A DNA stretch of 64,000 bases from Euphrasia confusa (GCA_954870475.1 OX940969.1:20354073-20418072), one strand, 5' to 3'. Positions 1 to 12,773 are shown, numbered from the stretch's first letter. The notes: generated by a model not told the origin, from the sequence alone. Made by a program: numbers and translations.

Positions 1-1608
1 ATGAGTGAGAAAATAATTGGTCATGATTATTTTATCATACTTGTACACTTGGTGTATTGGGCGGATCGCTTGAGATTTATCGATTATGATTGCCTTAGAT
101 AATCGATTTAAATCTCAGTGTATTTTATTCTTAATCCCTGATATTATTGCGGGTGTGTATATTTAATATTAGTGACTTTGATTTTCCAAAGGAATTTACC
201 GATTAGAATATCTGGTTAATTACTGGTAAAATTGGGTCACTGTATTTTATTTATGACATGCTGTGAATTCTTGACGGGAAAGCATGTCCTCGAAAGGGTT
301 GATAATGTCCCCGAGATGAGCTCATAAGGATTATCATGTAAACCTTGCAAGTGGATTATGATCCGCATGATAATAAAGTTGAGTGGTACTATTCTCAGAA
401 TTATAAGAGATGAATAAATAATATTAGCAATAAATATAATTTATTCATGGACATTTATATCTTAAACATGCGGAATAAATAATACTACCGGAGATTATTA
501 TTTGATCTAATATGGTATAATATTGGGAGTGCAATTATATTTATATAGTGAAGTTAATATATAATTAATAATAGTAAGGATTAATAGATTTGAGCTTGGG
601 CTCAATTTAATCACTATTATTGGAAGCCCAATATTCCACCTCCTTAAGATCCCCTACGTAGCCTATAAAAGCACTACATGGTCTTCTCTATTCTCATAAC
701 TTGAAGATCACAATTCTAGAGAGAGAAAGAAAGAGAAGGAGATCCATGGAGTTCGGAAGATCGTCGCCCACACGACGTTCGAGCTAGTGCAAGGAATACG
801 TGGGAAGATCTCAAGGTCATCAATTGAGTTCTTCGTTTTTCCGAACAACGAGAACGAGGTAAATCGTAAAACCCTCTTTATGATTTTAATCGTTTATATT
901 ATCGTGAAAATACCGTAGAACAAGATCCGAGGTTCGGGATCCTTACCGGGGTCGAGATGGGTGGTGGTGATCGAAGATCACCGGACCACCGCGGCTGGAG
1001 CGACCCGACGGCGAAGTATCGCGCGTAGGGTTTGACTGCCCAGGCAAGCGGCCGCCTGGGGGTCAAGCGGCCGCCTCGTGCCCGCTGGCAGCGAGCTGCG
1101 GGTTTTCCCGCAGCAGACTCGCGAGACATGCGAGTCCATGCACGGGGCGATGCGGTCTCTCCCGCATGAGCTGTTGCGACCAGCCGTGTGGCTTGTGCGA
1201 TGACGCGATCGAGCGCTGCGGGGTTCTCCCGCGGATAGGGCTCGATCGACGCGTCTTTTCGCATGGCGGCTGGGGGTGATCACGGTCCATGGCTCGACCG
1301 TGGCGGATACGCGATCACCCGGGGCGTGGCTTGTTAGCCCGTGGCTGCTGGGCAGCCCTTCGATCGACGCAACGGGTTCGTGATTGGGCAGCCGCGACTT
1401 CGGTTGCGGCGGGTGTTCGGTCAAGACGCATCCCCGCGAAGACGACGTGGTTGTTTCGGCGATTGGGATTTCGTTTGGAGTTGTTGTTCCGCAACTTTGA
1501 CAACTCCGGATATTCGATCTTCAAAGGAATATCGGTCGGAATTAATTAGATAATTTATTTAATTAATTTTATTTAAATTTATTAATTTCGGGATGTCGAT
1601 TTCCAACA
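1..1608 (+). mobile_element. LTR of a retrotransposon, plus orientation (copy A, cut by window start)
   Basis: This long AT-rich then GC-rich block reads as an LTR. It has a TATA-like box (TATAAAA, 664-670), a leader, then a GC-rich stretch (about 950-1480), and ends at 1608 in TTTCCAACA. The same ending closes the LTR at 3230, where a primer-binding site follows. Its first 600 bases match the reverse complement of 2200-2700 in scattered blocks, for example around TACACTTGGTGTATTG and GATGAGCTCATAAGGATTATC-like stretches. The true 5' end lies outside the window. Reading frames inside are not convincing genes. Confidence 0.6.
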
Positions 1609-2900
1609 TGTTCAGCCTGTTCCGGCGCGATTTTCTCAATCCGACCACCACACCGGAGGTCAGCGACCTCCCAGTGGTCTGAGAACGTCGAGCCCAAGCC
1701 ACGGAAACCAATCGATGGTCCGTTGTATTATTACGTACGAGAAGAATCGAAAAAGATGCGGAATAGGGTTTTCGATTCTTTACCTTTGATGCGTGATTCG
1801 GAGAATCCAAATAGGCGAACACCCCAGACCTTCTAGTGTGTATCCTAGCCCTCGATCCCGGACGTTGTGTGGGCAATGATCCTCCGGTTCTCTTCTCTTC
1901 TTCTTCTCTCTCAAACTTACGCTCTTTTGTGTTTTCTTTTTCTTACGCAGAAAAATAAAAGACCGCGTTCTGTAGGTTTAGAGAAGAGAGAAATAGGGGT
2001 TTAAATAGGCCACACTAGGGACCTTTGGATAATTAATTAATTAGGCTAAATTGCAATTTAATTAAACCGGTGTCCTAAAAGGAAAACCTTTAATTAAATC
2101 CAATTTTAATTATAATTAATTCTACTATAAAATTATAATTGAATTCCCAATTAATTAATTCATATTATTTTACCAATAATATTTCCGCCGAAATTAAATA
2201 TATGATTTTCCCCGTGTTTAAGATATCGCATGTCCATGAATTAATTTTAATTACTAATAATTAAATTAATTCATTTCTTATTATCCGAGACTAGTACCAC
2301 TCATCCTTATTATCATGTGGAACAAATCTACCTGCAGGGTTTACATGATAAACTTTATGAGCTCATTTCGGGGACATCATCAACCCAATAAATGGGACAC
2401 GGTTTCCTTTCTATAATCTATAGCATGCCGTGTGTACAATTCTGATTCCCAATATACCGAGGATATCGACTAATCGATTAGTCTCACTCATTGACGCATT
2501 AAAGAATCGAGCATTGGACACACGCACTCATAATTATATAGGGATTAGGAACTCATATATCCTTAATATCTGAGGTCTAGTTCGATTACTCCGATTAGTA
2601 CAAATCGAACGTCCTCCCGTGGTCTTGCTCAATACACCAAGTGTACGAGTGTAACATAATAGTCAAGACCAACTATTACCCAGTCACACTACGATGTACT
2701 GATGGATTGTCCCTGTCCATCTAAGTAGTGAGCTATTGTTCGATAGTATACGAGTAACCGATAGTATGATCTTCCGCGTGTCTCCTCACGCCATACTATC
2801 TACAACGTATATATCCAGGACTTATAGCATAGAGTGTATATAAAACAAAATGCGAACTGTTTGATTAATAGATAATAAAACACAGATAGGGAGTTTCATA
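1609..2900 (-). mobile_element. LTR-like copy of the same family, minus orientation (copy B)
   Basis: Read on the minus strand this block follows the same order as 1-950: the TACACTTGGTGTATTG segment, the conserved GATGTCCCCGAAATGAGCTC segment, a TATA-like CTATTTAAA (about 2000-2008), a purine-rich leader, then a splice-donor-like AAAGGTAAAG. It abuts copy A tail to tail at 1608/1609. Its 5' limit is uncertain; I set it near 2900 where similarity is lost. The part that would match the GC-rich U5 of copy A is mostly missing. Confidence 0.5.
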
Positions 2901-2940
2901 TTGTCACTAAACTAGACATTTAGAATATAACTCTATCACT

Positions 2941-3230
2941 GCCGCGGGCTGGCGCCGCGGCTGGTGACCCCCTCCCCGTACGGTGGTGGCGGTGAGTCGT
3001 CGGACTCACCGCCGGGGGCTGCTGGGCAGCCCCATGCGATCGCACCATGCGATCGCGAGCCCCTCGCGGCGGGGGCTCGACTAGGGTTTCTAGCCGCGGG
3101 TTTATCCCGCGGCGGTGATTCTCTCGTCGGGCCCGGCTCCGTGCGGTGGTTAGCGTGATTCCGGCGATGGGATTTTGATCGGGGTTATGATTCCGCAATT
3201 CCGTTAACTCCGGGATATCAATTTCCAACA
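2941..3230 (+). mobile_element. 3' end of an LTR of the same family (copy C)
   Basis: This GC-rich stretch ends in GGGATATCAATTTCCAACA at 3230, followed after two bases by a Met-tRNA-type primer-binding site. It matches the end of copy A (about 1440-1520), with shared words such as TTCCGGCGATGGGATTT and TTCCGCAA. Copy B separates it from copy A. It may be the rest of an LTR split by insertion or an independent truncated LTR. Confidence 0.6.
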
Positions 3231-3232
3231 AT

Positions 3233-3244
3233 TGGTATCAGAGC
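3233..3244 (+). other. Primer-binding site, Met-tRNA type
   Basis: TGGTATCAGAGC directly follows the LTR end at 3230. This is the usual primer-binding site complementary to plant initiator Met tRNA and sets the element direction as plus. Confidence 0.85.
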
Positions 3245-4620
3245 GTTGGTTCTAGTTCATGTATGTTTTCGATATATTGTTCTACCTTGCAGGGATTTCC
3301 GACTATTATGGATAGTTTAATTATTTGTTAATTATTTGTCATAATTGTTGGTTTATTAAACTCTCGGACATGTCGAGATTCGTTTTTGAGGATGAATGCT
3401 TGTAATAGTAAAAATTCGGGGGTTGACCGAATTTAAGGTTTTATTATTATTGCTCTTTGTTTTTCGGAAAGTGTATAGGGTCAATTTCATGTATAGAATC
3501 GATACCGGAATTGTAATTTAAAATTTTGTAATTTATTTACGTTGGATCGATGCCGAATCGACTGCCGGAGAAGACGAAGATGTGAAGAAGAAGACGAAGA
3601 GGACCGGGGATTGATCAACCCCATGATCGATCCCACACGATCGATGGCAAAGGGAGGGGGCGACATCGCGCCCCTCGGCTGGGGTTGCCGCCGGCGTGGT
3701 GGTGGCTGGCCGGATGGGGTGGCGGCGGCGGTGCTCCTCTCCTAGGTGGTCGGTCGATTGGTGGGGGTGGTGCGAGGACTCCCAACCCGTGCTACTCCTA
3801 CCAAGATCCGACTTTCCTATTTGATTCGGTTTTTCTGTTTTGAGTATTCTTGAGTTTGGGAACTCTCATGGAATAAGAAAAGAATTAAATTGGAATTAAT
3901 TTATTTCCTTATTGATTATTCCTATACTTGAGAATTTTCATGGATGGAAATTAATTAATTATGGAAAGTTTAGGAGTCCTAATTTATTTTATTTCTTTAT
4001 TCTATTATAGAAGTCTTTTAGAGTATTCTAAGTTTGACTTGGATAGGACTTTAGAGATTTAATGGAATTAGAAAGGAAAAAAAAAATATTAATAATATTT
4101 AATTTTATTTTTGATATATTCGATTGACTTAATTTTCGAATTAAGTAACTTTTGGATTAATTAAAAATAAATATATTTAAATATTGGAATTAATATTCTC
4201 GTCACATTGAGCATTCAAGAAACGAAGACTGACGACTAGAAGATGCGTACGTGGATGGAATAAAGCCATAATAGTCGGAAAATAATATTCTAGTATTATT
4301 TTGATTATGTGATAATATTTTATGTGCTTTATTTCATGTATGCATGCTTATGTGTATTTAATTATGCATTAGATAGCGTATCCCTTATTGTAAAAAGCTA
4401 AGTGGGAGAGGGATTGTAAAAGGGGGAAAAAATGAGAGAAAAAAAGGGGTGTTTATATAATAAAAGAGGGGACCATGTAAATTAGCATGGAGTAGGGGTC
4501 CATGTAATAATTTACCATGATCGAATATCATATTTTTGTATTAGAGTAGTAAGTTTATTTTGTTGATATTACGAAAAAAAGTTTATCAAATAAAATTTTG
4601 TGACGCCCGCACTTTATTAA
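3245..4620 (+). mobile_element. Internal region downstream of the primer site, no coding domain
   Basis: This stretch follows the primer site and should be the internal part of the retroelement. It has a GC-rich patch (about 3550-3780) and AT-rich DNA, but no gag, protease, integrase or reverse transcriptase motif in any frame. I see no second LTR downstream. It may be a non-coding derivative or a truncated copy. The right boundary is a guess. Confidence 0.35.
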
Positions 4621-4970
4621 ATATTATTTTTACAAAATTACATTTTCCGCTGATTTAAAAAAATTCAGTCGTTACCCCAAGGGCTTTCCACCACCTACAT
4701 AGCTCCTCCATGAAGTTTTGATCTTCGATCTTCAATTGATTATGGCCGGTCTAGGTTTCTGGAATTTGGGGGGAATTGTGGAAGGAGAAATTGATTATCG
4801 TTTTTACGATTTTCTGAATTATAAAATGCGATTTTCTGAATTATAAAAGGTTTAAATAATAAAAAGGATAATAACGTAATATCTCACTTGGAGCCATTGA
4901 GCCAATGCAAGCGAGACACTTGTGAGGTAAAGTCACGTGCCCGACACGTGTTGCAAGGATTCACAGATTT

Positions 4971-5292
4971 TAAGACCAAAACGAAATTATGTCATAGTTC
5001 AGGTACTAATGAGTAAAAAAAAAGGTTGATCACCAAAGTGAAAAAGTCACTATTGTTAAGGTACTAAAGTGTTTTTTTCTCTTAAATTAAAGAGTTGATA
5101 TTTTTTAATATGTGTTTTAGATTAAGACCAAAACCGAATTATGTCATAATTCAGGTACTAATGAGTAAAAAGGTACTAACGAGTAAAAAAAGTTCGGTTA
5201 CTAAAGTGAAAATGTCACTATTGTTTATGTTGTAAAGTGTTTTTTTCCCTAAAATTAAAGTATTGATATTTTTTAATATGTGTGTTAGATTA
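4971..5292. repeat. Tandem duplication, about 152-170 bp unit, two copies
   Basis: The segment starting TAAGACCAAAACGAAATTATG at 4971 recurs from about 5124 with small differences. Both copies contain GTCATA-TTCAGGTACTAATGAG, AAAGTGTTTTTTTC and TTGATATTTTTTAATATGTG. The second copy has a short inner duplication of GGTACTAA-GAGTAAAAA. Confidence 0.85.
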
Positions 5293-8200
5293 AGATGAAA
5301 TATATTTTGAATATGAAATGTAAAATCTATCTATATATAAATCCTGAACAATCATTACAGTTGGACCAATTAAAACTCTTTAATTGTATAGGTGGACTAA
5401 TAAAAAACAATCATTTCATTTGCTTTCACACCATTCTCAATTTTTTCTCTTTTCTTGGCTTAATGATTTTATTATTACGAAAATAAAATAAAATTACTCT
5501 TCCGTTAAACATTATCGTCGATTCAAGATTATGGTTTCTGGTCTGTCATCTTCTCCAAAATTGGTATCTGCTCGATCTATGTTATTCTCTCCTCCGTCAT
5601 CTTCTCCAGAACTCATATAATGATAGATTTTTACAGATTCGTAATTAGCCCGGCCAAGAGAAGTGTTCTTTTGATGCGTTTATAGGTATGTTTTAATTCT
5701 CGATTTATTTTTTGGCAAGTTATTTTGGGATACAGACCAGTTTATGATGGATGTAAGAGAAGCAACATTATAAGTTATGTTCTCTATCTTCCATTCCTTC
5801 GAATGTTTTACTGTTTTTGTTTTTTTCAGTAAATATCGAAAATGGTTCAAAAACCTGAAAACAATTTGATCAACATTTGTGTTAATCTAAAATAGGGAGG
5901 GTTGTCTCCAGGAGGATTCAATTTTGATGCACAACAGTAGGTTTTCTATTCGTGCATAAGCCATATATATACGAGTAATTATTAATGTGCAGTGGTTTAG
6001 TTCATTATTATTTTGGTTCCCCATAGTTGAAGAGAGAGCATATGAAATACTGTATATTGTTTGAAATTAAATACTGTATATTGTTATTTTATTCTCGACA
6101 TACTTTATGTTCATGCCTTTTTTAGTTTATTAGTATTTTTCAACCCGAGCGAGCACCGGAATATTGTCCGAAGAGTTACCTATTATATGTTTTTCATGTG
6201 TCTTGAATCATTGGTGATGGAATATATTATTTAAATAAGAAATAGTTATGTTTTAACTTTTAATTGTAAGTTCTTTTATAGCCTTGCATTTTTCTTTTTC
6301 ATTAGTACAAATACATTTTTCTTTTACATTAGTACAAAAACATTGTAAGTTCCTTCACAGCCTTGCATTTTTCTTTTTCATTTCTACATATGCATTTTTC
6401 TTTTTCTTTAGTACAAAAACAGACAATTTCTACCGTGCTACTATGTGTACGGAGTATTGTATCATAGTAATCATTGTAGTATATTTTTAATGAAGATTAT
6501 TTTGATATATAATAAATATTTTAGTATATTATAATTTATATTTTATGCAATTATGATTTTAAGAATGATGATTTGTTATTGTTCAATGATGATTATTTAT
6601 TTTTATAATGAATATTTTTTATATTTTAATTGAAATTTGGTGTACAATGTATTTATACATGGGTGTACGATAGAGGAATTGACAAAAACATACCAGGATT
6701 TGTTGTATTTTTTTTTAAAAATGTCTTGAAGTATTAATATAATAATTTAAAATATTTTCTTTGATCCCTTAATAAATATTAATATACATTTTTTTGGCTG
6801 ATTTTCTATATTTATGGTTATTTTAGTCAAATCTTAATTTCTAAATTCTATAGTATTAATACTTAGTAAAATAGGTAAATATTCAAAATTTTCTTAATCA
6901 CGCAAATCTTAATCAATCATGAAAAAAGTAATTATAATTAAATTAAAAAGATTCAAAAATATCGATAATTATAAATAAATTAGTTGAAAACAAAATTATC
7001 TCACAATATTTTTTTTCATCATTCATAATATATTTACACAGATTATATGGCTTAAAAGATTAATGAAAACATTAAAAAATATTATTTAATAACAATGTGT
7101 AGCTAGAAAATATATTTTAAATCTCTTTTTTTTTGTTATATGGAACGTTTAATATGTTATAAATTTTTTTATTTTATTTTTTGATTCATTCCCAATGCAT
7201 ATTTCTTCTTGACAAGCGGTCTCTAAATTGTAGTAACTGTGGTTTTGACTCATGCACAAATGATATATCTTTTGACTCATTCACAAATGATATAATTGTA
7301 TCTTTTGATTCAGTCACGTATTCTTCTCGAGTTGTTATGAAGTGTAGATATAAATTTTGAAGTCGATATTTATGAACCATCTTTATATTTATTGAGTCCA
7401 AAACGAGAGTGATCGTCTCTCAGACATCACACTAAATTCTTTGATGTTGCTTGATAAGCCCGTCTACCTAATCAATCTCAATCAAACATGATGGTCAACG
7501 TAATTACATATTTTGTGATTTTTTTGTACATGAACTATTGTTGACAGAGATGTGATATCGGATGTACCAATTTTTAAGTGATGATCACTTTATTAGTTGT
7601 TTTTTCAATATTTTATTTTTGTGAACTTAAAAATGAAATATTATCAAATTAATTTCCATGTTTGTTTGCATTTGCCAATTTAATATTCTAAAAAATTATT
7701 AATTTATTAATAAAAAAATTATGACATGCATTTTGTGGAATATTTAAACACTATCAAGTGTTTCGGGTTTATGTTGTTTTAATAAAACTAAAACTAAAAT
7801 TTCCTCAATTAATTTATTAATCCATCATATATAGTATTTACTTTTATTTATTAATTATAATAAATTTATTTTTTTCACAAATGATGAGATTTATCAATTT
7901 TATTTCAATTTAATAATTATAGTAAATTTCTTAATTTCTTTTACTTATCAACTATACTCTTCTATTAACAACTTAAATATAGAAAATAATAAATTAAATA
8001 ATTTAAACATAATGCTATATTTTAAAATTTATTTACGTTTCTTTTACCTTTAGATTATAAATATTTAAATATTTACATTGAATATTTAAATACAACATTA
8101 AATATTATTTTTTTAATTTATTTTATATATTATTATTAATAAAAATAAATTAATATTATTGTTTCAAAGAAATTTATGTTTTATCTTTTATATCTTTATC

Positions 8201-8293
8201 AATATTGATAAATTAGGTAGGAAATAAATTTTAGAGAAAAATAAAACAATTATTAATCAACAATTTAATTTTATTAACTGCACTACTATTATA
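5293..8293. other. AT-rich intergenic DNA, no gene recognised
   Basis: I see no protein-like reading frame, RNA gene or complete element here. A direct repeat of about 80 bp lies at 6266-6425 (CCTTGCATTTTTCTTTTTC twice). The segment CCGAAGAGTTACC near 6168-6180 resembles words that recur in Helitron tail fragments at about 31034 and 31631, so an old Helitron fragment may be present around 6140-6190. Confidence 0.4.
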
Positions 8294-8322
8294 TCCTTAT
8301 AATATATAATTCAGCTAGCAAT

Positions 8323-8392
8323 TGTCCGAGGTGTCATATGTTTTCACCGTTTGATTTTGTCCGAGGTGTCATATGTTTTCACCGTTTGATTT
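8323..8392. repeat. 35-bp tandem duplication next to the Helitron 5' end
   Basis: GTCCGAGGTGTCATATG followed by TTTTCACCGTTTGATTTT occurs twice in a row. The other Helitron starts carry one diverged copy (near 11291 and 15577). Confidence 0.9.
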
Positions 8393-8454
8393 TTTTGTAT
8401 TCACACCTATTATTAAACAATCACCGTTGGATTAAATTTGTGTTCACACTGGTC

Positions 8455-9120
8455 ATTATTAATTATTATTTTTAGCGTAATTAATTAAAATTTTTAGCGT
8501 AATTAATTTAAACAATTATTTTTTATTAATTAACGTAATTATTTATTTCTTTATATAATATAATTTTCATTTATATTTTTCTTAATATAATTCAATATTA
8601 TTTTTAGCGTAATTAATTAGTGTAATTATTTTTAATTAATTAGGCAATTATTTGAAATTAATTATTATTTTTAACTTAATTAATTAGGTAAAATAATTAT
8701 TAATTACAAATAATTGCCTAATTAATTTAGCGTAATTAATTAGATAATTATTATTTTTAATTAATTAGCTCAATTATTTTTAAGTAATTAATTAGATAAT
8801 TATTATTTTTAATTAATTAGCTCAATTATTTTTAATTAATTAGCGTAATTATTTATTTCTTTATTTATATAATATAATTTGCATTAATAATATTATTTTT
8901 AGTGTAATTAATTATCGTAATTATTTTTAATTAATTAGCGCAATTATTTTTAATTGTTTAGTGTAATTATTTCTTTCTTTCTTTATATAATATAATTTAA
9001 ATTTATAATTTTCTTAATATAATAAATATTATTTTTAGTGTAATTAATTAGCGTAATTATTTTTAATTAATTAGTATAATTATTTATTTTTTTATATAAT
9101 ATAATTTACATTTATAATCT
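8455..9120. repeat. Degenerate AT-rich array based on TTAGCGTAATTA
   Basis: Words such as TTTTTAGCGTAATTAATTA and TTTTTAATTAATTAG recur many times, mixed with copies of TATATAATATAATTT. The order is irregular, so this is a shuffled array rather than a clean satellite. Shorter remnants follow the Helitron 5' ends at 11264 and 15548. Confidence 0.7.
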
Positions 9121-9459
9121 CTATAATATAATCTCCGTAAATATTGACTTTGAAATATTCAAAATATAACATTTATTCCTTATTTATCTCCTTTAATTAC
9201 GTTTTTTCTATTATACTACTAAAATTAATTATTATGATAAGAGAGAATCTGCATTTGTTATTAATATATTTAATAGATAAATTAATTAATTTTTATTATG
9301 TAAACAATAATAACGAAATTTAAGAGAATTCAAATTAGTTATATTTAAAAATAATAAATATTATCAAACCCTACTTCAAATACGTGTTTATATAAAAACG
9401 TCATCTTCACTCACTCCCTACCTTTCACTTTTCATTTAGTTATTTTTTTATTTGTTCAA

Positions 9460-10720
9460 TTGTTTACATTTATTTATTCACTTTTCATTTCAGTTTTTTT
9501 TTATTCATGCTCACATTTATTTATTTTTGTGCAGAGCACTATGTAAGTTTTGTTTTTTTTTTTTTGTTTTTTTGTATTTTTTTAGCCTTTTCATTTCAGC
9601 TATTTTTTTATTCGTTAATGCTCACATTTATTTATTTTTGTGCAGAATTCTATTTAAGTTTTGTTGTTTTTTTGTTTTTTTTTGTATTTTTGCACTAACT
9701 CTCACTTTTAATTTGAGCTATTTTTTTTATTTGTTCATGCTCACATTTATTTATTCAATTTTCATTTCAGCTATTTTTTTTTATTTATTCATGCTCACAT
9801 TTATTTATTTTTGTGCAGAGTCGTAAGTTTTATTCTTTTTTTTTTGTTTTTTTGTATTTTTTGTAGCCTTTTCATTTCAGCTATTTTTTTTATTTGTTAA
9901 TGCTTACATTTATTTATTTTTGTGCAGAACTTTAGGTAAGTTTTGTTGTTTTTTTTTGTTTTTTTGTATTTTTTGCACTATCTTTCACTTTTATTTTCAA
10001 CTATTTTTTTTATTTGTTCATACTCACATTTATTTTAATTTTGTGCAGAGATCTATGTAAGTTTTGTTCTCTTTTTTGTAAGTTTTGTTGTTTTTTTTGT
10101 TTTTTTTTTATTTTTGCACTAACTCTCACTTCTATTTTTTTTATTTGTTCTTACATTTATTTATTTAATTTTCATTTCAGCTATTTTTTTATTTATTTAT
10201 GCTCACATTTATTTATTTTTGTGCAGAGCTCTATGTAAGTTTTGTTGTTTTTTTTTTGTTTTTTTGTATTCTTTGTAGCCTTTTCTAAGTTTTGTTGTTT
10301 TTTTTTTTGTTTTTTTGTATTCTTTGTAGCCTTTTCATTTGACCTATTTTTTTTATTTGTTAATGCTAATATTTATTTATTTTTGTAGAGCTCTATGTAA
10401 GTTTTGTTGTTTTTTTGTGTTTTTGTATTTTTTTGGAATACTTCTCATTTTTAATTTAAACTATTTATTTTATTTGTTAATGCTCAAATTTATTTATTCA
10501 ATTTTTATTTTAGCTATTTTTTTATTTATTCATGCTCACATTTATTTATTTTTGTGCAGAGTAAGTTTTGTTGTTTTTTTTGTTTTTTTTATTGCTCACG
10601 TTTATTTATTTTTTTGTAGAGCTCTATGTATGTTTTGTTGTTTTTTTTGTTGTTTTTTGTATTTTTTGCAGCTAAGTAATTCTTTACTAATTTGATTTTA
10701 ATAACTTTTGCAAGTAAGTC
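9460..10720 (+). repeat. T-rich tandem array of acceptor/donor-like splice signals
   Basis: Irregular units of about 60-160 bases repeat TTTATTTTTGTGCAG, a short AGCTCTAT-like core, then GTAAGTTTTG and a T run. Cores sit near 9535, 9645, 9820, 9925, 10047, 10225, 10390, 10558 and 10619. CAG followed by GTAAGT imitates 3' and 5' splice sites around a 3-10 base exon. The poly-T reading frames across it are low-complexity and not genes. Similar single units occur near 11735, 11855 and 16170. Confidence 0.7.
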
Positions 10721-10873
10721 ATTTTTTTCCAGACTTTTTGAATTTCTTACTCATTTTTTGTTTATTTTGTAGGTTTATTTATAACTATTTATTTTGTAGG
10801 AGTAAAATACTGTGTGACCGAAGTCATGAAAAAAGATCAAAACATTTGATTGCACAAATTATAAATGGATTAC

Positions 10874-11231
10874 AAGCTTTTGTTTATGTTTCCTGATAAA
10901 ATTAGAGTAGTTACTCAATTTATTGTAATTTTAAAGTAGTTTGTTTTCATTTTATTTATGATGTATTTTATCTATTTAATGTAATTAATAAAATTCGCAA
11001 TTTACAATAATTCTATTTAATTTTATTATAATTTTGTTTATTTTGTAACTTAAGCTTTTGTTTATGTTTCCTGATAAAATTAGAGTAGTTACTCAATTTA
11101 TTGTAATTTTAAAGTAGTTTGTTTTCATTTTATTTATGATGTATTTTATCTATTTAATGTAATTAATGAAATTCGCAATTTATAATAATTCTATTTAATT
11201 TTATTATAATTTTGTTTATTTGGTAACTTAC
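10874..11231. repeat. 178-bp tandem duplication, two copies
   Basis: The segment beginning AAGCTTTTGTTTATGTTTCC at 10874 recurs at 11052 with very few changes. A diverged relative lies at about 12493-12770 in the next Helitron copy. Confidence 0.9.
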
Positions 11232-12383
11232 GCAACAATATTTTTATTTGTATTACTTACAAATCCTTATAATATATAATAGCTAGCAATTGTCCTAGGT
11301 GTATATGTTATAATCGTTTGATTTTTTTGTGTTCACACCTATTAATAAACAAGCACCGATTAAATTTGTATTCACAGTGTCATTATTAATTATTATTTTT
11401 AGCGTAATTAATTAGCGCATTTATTTTTAATTAATTACATTTATAATCTCTTTAATATACTCCTTAATTGTAGTAAATATTGACTTAAAATATTCAAAAT
11501 ATAATCTTTATTCCTTAATTATCTCCTTTAATTAAGTTTATTTTATTATACTACTAAAATTAATTATCGTAATTAAAAAAATGATGAGAGAATTGCATTT
11601 TTTATTAATATATTTAATTGATTAATTAATAAATTTATATTATACAAACAATAATATCGAAATTTAAGGACTCATCTATACTCACTCCATATTTCTCACT
11701 TTTCATTTCAATTATTTTTTTTAATTTATTTTTGCAGAGCTTTATGTAAGTTTTTTTGTTTTTTTTTTGTTTTTTTTTTTTTGTATTTTTGCAATCTTTT
11801 CATTTTAGCTATTTTTTTATTTGTTAATGGTTATATTTATTTATTTTTGTTCAGAACATTATATAAGTTTTGTTGATTTTTTGTTATTTTGCTAAGTATT
11901 ATTTTACTAATATTTTAATTTAAATTTGATTGTTTGATAATTAATGTTTTTATTTTTTGTAGCCTTCAAATATAAAGTATCTTTTACTAATTCGAATTTT
12001 AATTTTAATATTATTGTTTTATTATTAATATTTGTATTTTTTTGCACTTCAATGTAAGTATTTTTTACTAATTTAAATTTTAGTTTTAATATTATTGTTT
12101 GATCATTAATATTTTTATTTTTTGCAGTTTTAATGTAAATATTTTTTACTAATTAATATTAATTAATATTACCAGTTTGTTGATTATAATTGTATCAAAA
12201 TATAACAATTTATTTCTTAATGATTTTTGTATTTTTTTTCAAGTTTTTTGAATTTTTTATTCTTTTTGATGATTTATTTTTTTGCATAACTTTTGGATTT
12301 CTTACTATTTTTTTGTTTATTTTTTAATATTATTTATAACTATTTATTTTGTAGGTTTGATTATAAGTAAAATACTATACGAA

Positions 12384-12475
12384 TTGTACAATTAGAAGTC
12401 CATGAAAAAAGATCGGGACATTGGAATGTACAATTAGAAGTCCATGAAAAAAGATCGGGACATTGGAATGCACAA
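12384..12475. repeat. 46-bp tandem duplication, two copies
   Basis: GTACAATTAGAAGTCCATG with the following AAAAAAGATCGGGACATTGG occurs twice in direct succession. Copy 1 has single relatives at about 10820 and 16600 (CATGAAAAAAGATC-like). Confidence 0.9.
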
Positions 12476-12639
12476 ATTTTAAATAGATTCCAAGTTTTTG
12501 TTTATGTTTCCTAATAAAATTAAAGTAGTTTTTGTTAATTTTATTTATGTTATAATTACTCAATTTACTGTAATTTTAGATTAGGTTGTTTTCATTTTAT
12601 TTATAATGTATTTTATCTATTTACTTTAAGTTATAAATT

Positions 12640-12773
12640 TTATGGAATTTACAATAATTCTATTTAATTTTATTCTTTTTTTTTTTGCTTATGTTGTAAC
12701 TTACATTTTATGGAATTTACAATAATTCTATTTAATTTTATTCTTTTTTTTTTTTGCTTATGTTGTAAATTAC
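12640..12773. repeat. 66-bp tandem duplication, two copies
   Basis: TTTTATGGAATTTACAATAA followed by a T run and GCTTATGTTGTAA occurs twice back to back. Confidence 0.9.

Larger units (their letters stand above)
8294..11263 (+). mobile_element. Helitron copy 1, 5' part
   Basis: It starts after an A with TCCTTATAATATATAATTC, a start shared with 11264 and 15548 and fitting the Helitron rule (5' TC, insertion between A and T). It then carries an AT-rich array (8455-9120) and a T-rich splice-signal array (9460-10720). No 3' terminus is seen before the next 5' end at 11264, so the copy is either truncated or holds the next copy nested inside it. No Rep or helicase motif is visible in this part. 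Confidence 0.55.

Noticed and set aside
899..1424. Arg/Pro-rich reading frames on the minus strand
   Set aside because: GC-rich LTR sequence gives long open frames by chance in several overlapping phases; none has a recognisable motif.
3542..3745. Small plus-strand frame with DRCRIDCRRRRRCEEEDEED
   Set aside because: Low-complexity GC-rich sequence after a primer-binding site; no match to gag or any family I know.
9452..10695. Phe-rich membrane-protein-like reading frames
   Set aside because: They are translations of T-rich tandem repeats; codons are almost all TTT/TTA/TTC and frames change between units.
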